Shown here: positions 57,553 to 64,000 of the stretch, in pieces
Layout of the letters: every line of letters starts with the position of its first letter
Numbering within the stretch: the stretch's first letter is position 1
Source of the DNA: Talpa occidentalis
Taxonomy: Eukaryota; Chordata; Mammalia; Eulipotyphla; Talpidae
Direction: 5' to 3'
DNA: 64,000 nucleotides
Assembly: GCF_014898055.3 (NCBI RefSeq)
Contig: NW_023602073.1
Span: 26,087,784-26,151,783, forward strand
Notes under the pieces: generated by a model
Told to the model about the DNA's origin: nothing
The model's database searches: none
What the model saw: the letters and a program-made list of their open reading frames with translations, nothing else
Translations under genes and position numbers: made by a program

Positions 57553-59280
57553 ACTGAACAGAGACATGAGGAGACACATCATATGAGAGAGACAAGTCTT
57601 GGAGATTAATTCCAGGCACATAAACAAACAAAACAACAAAATAACAACCTGTGGAGACCAGAATCAGAATCATGAGCAGACCACTCAGAATCCAGAGTTG
57701 CTACAATATATTATTTATTGAATAGAATGTAAAAGTCAACAAAAAATCTAGATACATGAAGTGGAATAAAAAAGGGTAACCCAAACTTATGGGAAAAAAA
57801 CAGTCACTAGAAACTGTTTTCAGTGTCCACAGATGTTAGATGTAATGAGTTCTGACATCCAAGTAGCTATTATATGAAGATATGCATTCAAAGGACTGAA
57901 GGAAACGATGTTTAAAGAATTAAAATAAAGCATAATACAAAAATAGAGATATCAATAAAGAAATATAAATTATAAAAAAGAGAAGCAAATGAAAATCCTG
58001 AAGTTGCAAAGTACAAGAAATGAAAGGAAGTTTACTAGAGGCATTTAATAGCAAATTTGGGCTACCACAAAAAAAAGTACAGTTGATGACAGATCAATAA
58101 AAATTAACCAACATGGGCAACAGCAAGGAAAAGCACAAAGAAAAATGAACAGAGCTTCAGAGATCTATGATAGAATGCCAAGTTTACCAACACAGGTGTA
58201 ATAGGGGAAGATAAAGGAGCAGAAAAAATATCTGAAGAAATAATGGCCTAAAGCTTTCCAAATTTGATGAAATAGACAAAACCATTAATCGCCATATACA
58301 AGAAAATCAGAAATATGATAAATATGATAAAGTCCCAAATATGATAAACACTAGGAAATTCCATTCTAAACTCACAGCACTCAAACTTCAGGAAGGTAAA
58401 GGCAAAGAGAAAAACTTGGAAGTGGCAGGCAAAAACCAACTTCTTATGCAGAGAAAAGCAAGACAATGAATAGCAGACTTCTCATCAGAAATAGCAGAGG
58501 CCAGGAGACCGGTTGTTAAGAATGTTGGTGGGAAAAAGCAAAACTAGGAGTCAGGAATTCTATAACCATAAATTTACATTCCAAAACTGAAAAAGAAATA
58601 AGGAAATATTCATGATTTTTCTAAAAAGAGAATTTATTGCTAGAAAACATGCCGTATAAGAAATACCCTGCAGGAAAGTTCTTCAAGTTGAATGGAAATG
58701 ATACTGACAATAACGCAAATCGACAGGAAAAAAATGAGTGCCAAAAATGGTAAATATGTGGGTACATATCAGACTCCTAATTTTTTTATATTAAATTATT
58801 TGAAAAGCCTAAGATTGTATATAGCCATAACTTAATACTATACAGCTGGGTTTGTAACATACAAGAATCAAATGTGTATGACAATAATAGCATAAAGAAA
58901 AAAGAGAACAAACTGGAACAAAGGTTCTATATTTTATCAAGGTTCAGTTAGTAGTATTCTCAAATAGATAGTTAATACATTAAGGTGTACATTACAATCT
59001 CTAGAACCACCACCAAGAAAAACACTCAAAATTATAGCAAAAATTAATGAAAACTATACATGTAAAAAAAGGGCAGAAAGAACAAAAGTATGAAGCAAAT
59101 GGAAAAAGAGCAATGTGGCAGACATCAACTCAACAATAACAATAATTAACATTAATGTGAATGGGATATTCAAAAAACAAATTGTCAAACTGGAAAAAAG
59201 AGCAATTTCGTGTCCAAAAGAGATAAACCTTAGGTTCAAAGTAAAAGGAATAGAGAAAGATACATTAAGCAAACAGAAAC
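57553..59280 (+). mobile_element. Old L1/HAL1-like ORF1 region, sense
   Basis: The sense strand carries the old L1/HAL1 order: an ORF1-like A-rich coding remnant, 'ttccaaatttgatgaaatag' near 58,256, then a 'cactcaaacttcaggaaggt' block and 'agcagacttctcatcagaaa' near 58,472. The 'tgccaaaaatggtaaatatg' block near 58,739 follows. HAL1 elements are L1 relatives that keep only ORF1 and a 3' part, which fits the absence of a reverse transcriptase region here. No intact frame. Confidence 0.6.
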
Positions 59281-59394
59281 TCTAAGACAGCTGGAATCGC
59301 CTTAATAATATCATGTAAAACAGATGTTCATGACCAATTTGACCTAAGAGGTCTCCACTGAACACTCCAGTTAGCTTCAGACTTGGACACAATT

Positions 59395-59871
59395 ACTTAC
59401 AGCAACATTCTTCCTAACAGTCAAAACCACCCAAATGTCCATCAATTGGTAAATGGACAAATGTGATATACTTATACAATAGACTGTTACTAAGCAATAA
59501 AAGGTAACAAAACTCTGGATACATATTACAATGTAGATGAATCTCAAATACACTGTGCTAAAAAGCTAGACATGAAAGACTATAAATTGTGTGACCCTAT
59601 TATATTAAATGTACAGAAAAGGCAAATGTAAAAAAGCCAGAAAGTAGACCAAAAGTTACCTGGAGCTGGTGGTAGAAGCAAAGCTTGACTAACGGGTTTA
59701 GGGAAATTTGGGGATAGGGAGACATGTTCTAAAGCTGGATTGTGGCAAAAGTTGTATGACTCCATAAATTGACTGAATATGATTCAACTTAAATGAGTTA
59801 CAATGGGTGCATTTTATTGCACATAAATTATGTCTTAGTAAAAACATTACCAAAAAAAAAAAAAAAAAAAC
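59395..59871 (+). mobile_element. Old L1 3' end, sense
   Basis: Clear old L1M-type 3' end: 'cacccaaatgtccatcaatt' near 59,429, then 'gatgaatctcaaatacactg' near 59,536, 'ggagctggtggtagaag', 'ctggattgtggcaaaagttg', 'caatgggtgcattttattgc' and a poly(A) at 59,852-59,869. It may be the 3' end of the element at 57.5-59.3 kb or a separate copy. Confidence 0.85.
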
Positions 59872-60912
59872 ACATTGTGCAGTAGCTTGACTGAGGCAAC
59901 TAACTTCTGTCTGGAGACTGAAAAGGGCATTCTTTGCATTCTTTCCATAAAAGAGTGTATGGCCAAATACAAAATTAATGCAAACTCTAGCTCATCCAAG
60001 ATGCTAGCGTGGATCTCATCACAAATATGAATTAATTCCATCAAAATATACAGAAAGCCAAATAATGCATGCAACCCCTCTGTCACAGTCATAAGGCTTC
60101 TCATACATGTTTACTCAATGTTCACTGAATAAAGTTTTACTGAATGTAAAATATATTTACTTATATGTTCACTTATCAAGTGTTTGCACAGCCATCTGGA
60201 CTTTCTTATGCAAGTAATTGTGGTCTTTATGTCTTCAGCTATAATGTCCAAGACATCACAGCAGGGCCTATGAAAGTTCAGAGGTCTCTGAGTGTTGTGG
60301 CCAAAGCAGCCCTTCGTTCTTACCACACTTTGCTATAGATTGGTCCTGTTTCCTGTTTAAAAAGAAACATTAACAGCTATTGATTCTCATACCATTTTTT
60401 GAGCATGTTGCTAACACTGGCATGGACCAAAATAAAGAAGCTATGTCCCAATATGTCTATGGAGAATTAACGCTGTTTTCAAAAGTATTTCTCAAACCAT
60501 TGAAACAGCTATGATGAACTGAATCAAGCCTTTCCTTAACATATTTAACTTAAGCAAAATAAAGTAAAACAAAACCAGAACACAAAAATAACATTTTCTC
60601 TACTCACTCTTATCCCATATGCCAAAACCACCAGAAATAGAGAATTACTTGGAGAATAAAGACAGTGTTGCAGGGAATATTGAGAATTCAGATATACCAG
60701 TTTAATCATGTTCTCAAAAAATAAGTACAAATCATAACGCTTTAATGTGTCCATGGCAGCTGTCACTCAGATGACCATGACCATTCTCAAGGTCACATTC
60801 TCAGTCGACCACTCAAAGTCACTGAACTACCTCGGAGGGTCCATTTTTCAGAAGGGGCCACTCTCAAAGGCAGCTTTCTTTTTCTGAAAAATAATCCTTT
60901 ATAAGACATCTG
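59872..60912. other. Non-coding, mostly unique DNA
   Basis: No repeat, exon or RNA gene recognised. Short minus-strand frames at 59,847-60,326 and 60,545-60,766 have no motif. Confidence 0.5.
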
Positions 60913-61187
60913 GGGGCCTCCCTGGTGGCAGTGGCGCAAGGGGTTAAGAAACAGCACTACAAAGCTATCTGCAGCCACTGCAGCACATTCGATCCCTGGC
61001 CAGGGAGGTGACCCACATGGTGCAGCAGACCTCTCCTGCCTTGCCCGCTGCTCCCCGTAGCAGTGTATTTCAGTCAATCCACCTGTTCTGCTCCCCACTC
61101 TGTCTCTGGTGAATCCTCTCACCCCCAAACCTCTGGCCTGCACCCCAGCTCTTGTATGCATAAATAAGTAAATCTTTAAAAACAAAC
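60913..61187 (+). mobile_element. tRNA-derived SINE, type B
   Basis: Head GGGGCCTCCCTGGTGGC with a small duplication (GGTGGCAGTGGCGC). The B box is short by bases (CACATTCGATCCC). Type B body and TTGTATGCATAAATAAGTAA tail, then ATCTTTAAAAAC. No target duplication found. Confidence 0.92.
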
Positions 61188-61628
61188 ATGGTGTACAACA
61201 TTGCTGCTTGTGCTCCTTTTCTACCACTGTGAGTTAAATATACAGGTGAATAGAGACAGCACAATTAGAAAAAACAGCTGGCTCCCTGCCCACTTAGATC
61301 CTTTGGGTGGAAACTCATAATCCTGGCATCAAAACAGCAAGAACAACAGAAAATTTCTGGAAAGACCAATTCAATCCCTTGAAGCTCTACATTCATCTTA
61401 GTACCACAAGCAAAGGAACTTCCCGAACAAGTGAGAATTCCCTTACCATGCTTGGCAGACAAAGAACCCTTCACTATTAAAGCAGTTCTAGGTTTCCTAT
61501 AATTCTTTCCTACAGGCCTCTATAAAAAGATAAAGCATTCCTACTTATTCTCAACATAATGGAGTTTTTACAACCAAATAATCTAAGTCTCACCTATTTC
61601 CTAGACAAGGTCAGCAAACTTTTTCTAT
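61188..61628. other. Non-coding DNA
   Basis: No repeat, exon or RNA gene recognised. Confidence 0.5.
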
Positions 61629-61642
61629 AAAAGGTTAGGTAA

Positions 61643-61970
61643 CGGTCTTCCCGGTGGCGCAGCTGTTGAGCGCTGGGCTGAGAAGCTGCCCGCAGCCTCT
61701 GCAACACCAGTTCAATCCCAGCCACCGGGTGAGGGTCCCACATGGCGCGCAGACCTCTCCTACCACCCGCTGCTCCCCTCAGCAGCATATCGTCAGTCTG
61801 CCAGTTCTGTTTCCGGCTCTGGTGAATTCTCTCACCCTCCCGCGCTTCTGACTGTACCCAGTGCTTGTATAAATAAATAAATAAAAATCTTCAAAAAAAA
61901 AAAAAAATAGTGCTGAAACTTAACCTCTTGTGCCACCAGGGAGGCCCCATTGATATTAAAAAAAAAAAAA
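61643..61970 (+). mobile_element. Chimeric SINE: type A2 plus inverted type B 5' end
   Basis: A perfect 14-bp target duplication AAAAGGTTAGGTAA (61,629-61,642 and 61,971-61,984) shows that all of this came in as one unit. It begins with a type A2 SINE (head TCTTCCCGGTGGCGCAGCTG, to about 61,893, with TATAAATAAATAAATAAAAA) and an A run. Next, at about 61,908-61,947, is the antisense of a type B head (CTTGTGCCACCAGGGAGGCC). Then come CATTGATATT and a second A run before the right target copy. Confidence 0.92.
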
Positions 61971-61984
61971 AAAAGGTTAGGTAA

Positions 61985-62985
61985 ATATTTTAGACCCTGT
62001 GAGCCGATTTGCAACTACTCAACTCTGCTTCTGTGGCATGAAAGCAATCACAGACAATATGTAAATGAAGGGGCAAGATTGTGTTCCAATAAAACTGTAT
62101 TTACAAAAAATTGTATTTGACCTCTAGAACCTCTAGATACAGTTTACTAACCCATTCCCTAGAATAACAGCTATTTAAGCTACAAAGGAAATTATAGATC
62201 AAGATCATTATGCCCAAGCCCTGCCTACTCCCATGACTTGCTCTCTATACAGATACTAAATTCAAGTTATTTCCTCAAGGTCATATATAGCTTTCTTGTT
62301 AATTTGTTCACATGCATAAAGATTTTCTGTAATTCAAAAAAAAAAAAAAAGAGTGGGAAAGAGACTGCCTCAATAATTTAATCTTCCTATTTTATGATGT
62401 CAATCAATCATACTAAACCTAGGTGGAAGTACTTCTGTTTTCTAAAAAAATACACTTTATTTTATAGCACAGTTTTAGGTTCACAGCAAAACTAACCTGC
62501 ACAGTCTGCTTACACACATGCACAGCATCCCCTCCATCAACATCTCCCACTAGAGTGATACATTTGTTAGAATTGATGAACCTACCCCGAAACACAGGGT
62601 TTGCATTAGGGTTCATCTTGGTGTTGCACATTTATGGGTTTGGACAAATGTGTAATAATAATCCATCATTATAATATCACACCGAATAATTTCACAGCCC
62701 TAAAAAATTCTCTTTGTACAGTTGTTCTTTAATTTCAAAATGATATAATTTGGCCCCTAGCCTGTGATATATCTTCCAAAAACACTGAAAATTTCTATAT
62801 GATTTGCCCCCCATTCTTTTCTTCTGCCAAAATCGCAAAACAACTGATTTTCTCTGGGCTAATGCACAAAATGACTTAACAGTACTGTAAACATTCTTTG
62901 AGCAAATTAACACATCCAAAGAGTATTCTGGGACTGCTTTTGTACCACCCAGAAGCAAACAAGATACAAACAAGCTGCACAAAGT
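61985..62985. other. Non-coding, mostly unique DNA
   Basis: An A run lies at about 62,336-62,350. The 98-codon minus-strand frame 62,692-62,988 starts MTLCSLFVSCLLLGG, which looks like a signal peptide by composition only; nothing else supports a gene. Confidence 0.45.
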
Positions 62986-62989
62986 CAAC

Positions 62990-63118
62990 TCACTTAACTC
63001 ACTGAAACGTCTCTGGCCAACTTTCTCATCTGTAAAATGAGGAAGGTGAACACAATGACCTCTAAAGTCTCTCCTTCCCAGTTTTCAAACTTATAATTCT
63101 CTTGGATAGGCATATAAA
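62990..63118 (+). repeat. MIR/MIR3-type fragment, sense
   Basis: 'actttctcatctgtaaaatg', 'aatgacctctaaagtctctc' and 'ttcaaacttataattctct' match the end of a MIR3-type element. Confidence 0.7.
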
Positions 63119-63666
63119 AAGCTAGCAATGTAAGAGCAACCCCTGGCACAGCACTGGCACTGTTTAACTACCTTTCGGGGTCCCTGTGTACCAGCTCAGT
63201 TAATTTTTATTTATTTTTAAACTATCAAACACTGCCCCAATTGTATGTTTAATCTTTTTCTATAGTTGGATACTGTCACTACTAAGCAGTTATATGTTAA
63301 TCTTATCTTCCTCCTTTCTGGCCAATCTGAAAGAGTTGGAAAATAAGCACACATAAGCACACCTCAAAATGCAAAACAGTAAGTATGTTTGAGCAAATTC
63401 ATACTATAATCACATCAGTACATAGAAATATAAAGTGCACATAAGCACATAAAAATCAATCTTTGTATCAGTTAATTAGATAATTCTTAGGGAATTAGGG
63501 GCTGCTATTCACATAGTAAGCAACTATTTATTTTGTATTTTATATATATGTATACACACGCACACTTTTGCATGGTAACACAGCCTTAAAATATCTTCTA
63601 GAACAAAATTCATCACAGCAAATTTCTGAAAACTTTTCATTTTTTAAGTTGTAAAGAAAAAAGTCA
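63119..63666. other. Non-coding DNA
   Basis: A short direct repeat GCACATAAGCACA occurs near 63,347 and 63,437. A TA/CA-rich tract is at 63,540-63,566. No gene. Confidence 0.5.
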
Positions 63667-63683
63667 AAATGCAACACTTAGTG

Positions 63684-63948
63684 CCTCCCTGCTGGCACAT
63701 GGGTTAAAGACACAGTGCTATCAAGCTATCACCAGGCACTGCAGCATGAGTTTGATCCTGGCCAGGGAGATAATCCACATGGTGCAGCAGACCTCTCCTG
63801 CCTTGCCTGCTGCTCCCCTCGGCAGTATATTTCAGTAGATCTCCCTGTTCTCCTCCCCTCTCTCTGTGATGAATCCTCTCACCCCCTTTTTACCTCTAAC
63901 TTATACTGGAGTTCTTGTATGCATAAATAAATAAATCTTAAAAAAAAA
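63684..63948 (+). mobile_element. tRNA-derived SINE, type B
   Basis: Head GCCTCCCTGCTGGCACATGG, 'GGTTAAAGACACAGTGC', diverged B box (AGTTTGATCCTGG), type B body, tail TTGTATGCATAAATAAATAA. Target copies with three mismatches, AATGCAACACTTAGTG (63,668) and ATTGCAATGTTTAGTG (63,951), suggest an older insertion. Confidence 0.9.
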
Positions 63949-64000
63949 AAATTGCAATGTTTAGTGATCAAAAACCCTTACCTCTGAAAGAATTACTAAG

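Noticed and set aside
62692..62988. 98-codon minus-strand frame with a signal-peptide-like start
   Set aside because: No domain, no upstream promoter or splice context, and the rest of the frame has no recognisable sequence. Hydrophobic starts are common in T-rich antisense DNA.
3973..63948. tRNA genes at the A-box/B-box matches
   Set aside because: All matches are the heads of SINEs; none folds as a full tRNA with an acceptor stem by eye, and all are followed by the SINE body.
1..64000. CRISPR arrays, operons, bacterial-type systems or riboswitches
   Set aside because: The sequence is mammalian nuclear DNA; no regularly spaced repeats or compact gene arrays are present.

Overview
The window looks like nuclear intergenic or intronic DNA from a placental mammal. 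It is AT-rich and CpG-poor outside young repeats. It carries ancient mammalian repeats (MIR, L2, old L1 and HAL1-like pieces) under younger L1 insertions and one abundant lineage-specific tRNA-derived SINE family. I found no exon, no spliced gene and no functional RNA gene. The only gene-derived sequence I recognise is a broken processed copy of ribosomal protein L9 at 7.46-8.13 kb. The SINE has a tRNA-like head with A and B boxes, an unrelated GC-rich body and a (TAAA)n/CTTTAAAA tail. It matches none of the primate, rodent, carnivore, horse or ruminant SINEs I know well. Bats and colugos are candidates, but I cannot name the species from sequence alone.

Layout. 0-9 kb: unique AT-rich DNA, a 5'-inverted L1 (1.25-1.79 kb), a convergent SINE pair (4.0-4.6 kb), an old L1 3' part (5.5-6.8 kb), the RPL9 pseudogene, and an antisense L1 3' end with a nested SINE (8.3-9.0 kb). 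9-13 kb: unique DNA, one SINE, and a solo class II-like retroviral LTR (11,503-12,252) with a perfect 6-bp target duplication. 13-22 kb: almost wall-to-wall L1. An antisense old L1 holds two SINEs, then an L1/HAL1 ORF1-like piece, then a long old sense L1 (5'UTR, ORF1 and ORF2 remnants) that contains two SINEs at one target and a younger 5'-inverted L1 with a perfect 17-bp target duplication. 22-30 kb: mostly unique, with MIR pieces, a Z-DNA-prone repeat and a G-rich tract. 30-33 kb: antisense L1, a possible LTR, and a sense L1 3' end with a SINE. 33-49 kb: mostly unique AT-rich DNA with MIR fragments, SINE pairs at 40.0 and 42.1 kb, and a nested L1-in-L1 at 48.5-49.2 kb. 49-64 kb: eight more SINEs, an L2 tail, an antisense old L1, an L1/HAL1-like element ending in an old L1 3' end at 59.87 kb, and a chimeric SINE at 61.6 kb.

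No genes work together here. The biology is retrotransposon history. There are 23 SINE copies in two main types, called here A (11 copies) and B (12 copies). Many retain target-site duplications, so insertion order can be read directly. The most useful observations are a SINE sub-subfamily with a new 3' tail, three places where an A and a B SINE share one target present in three copies, a SINE chimera with an inverted fragment, three twin-primed L1 copies, and the solo LTR. SINE type names A, A1, A2 and B are mine, not database names.
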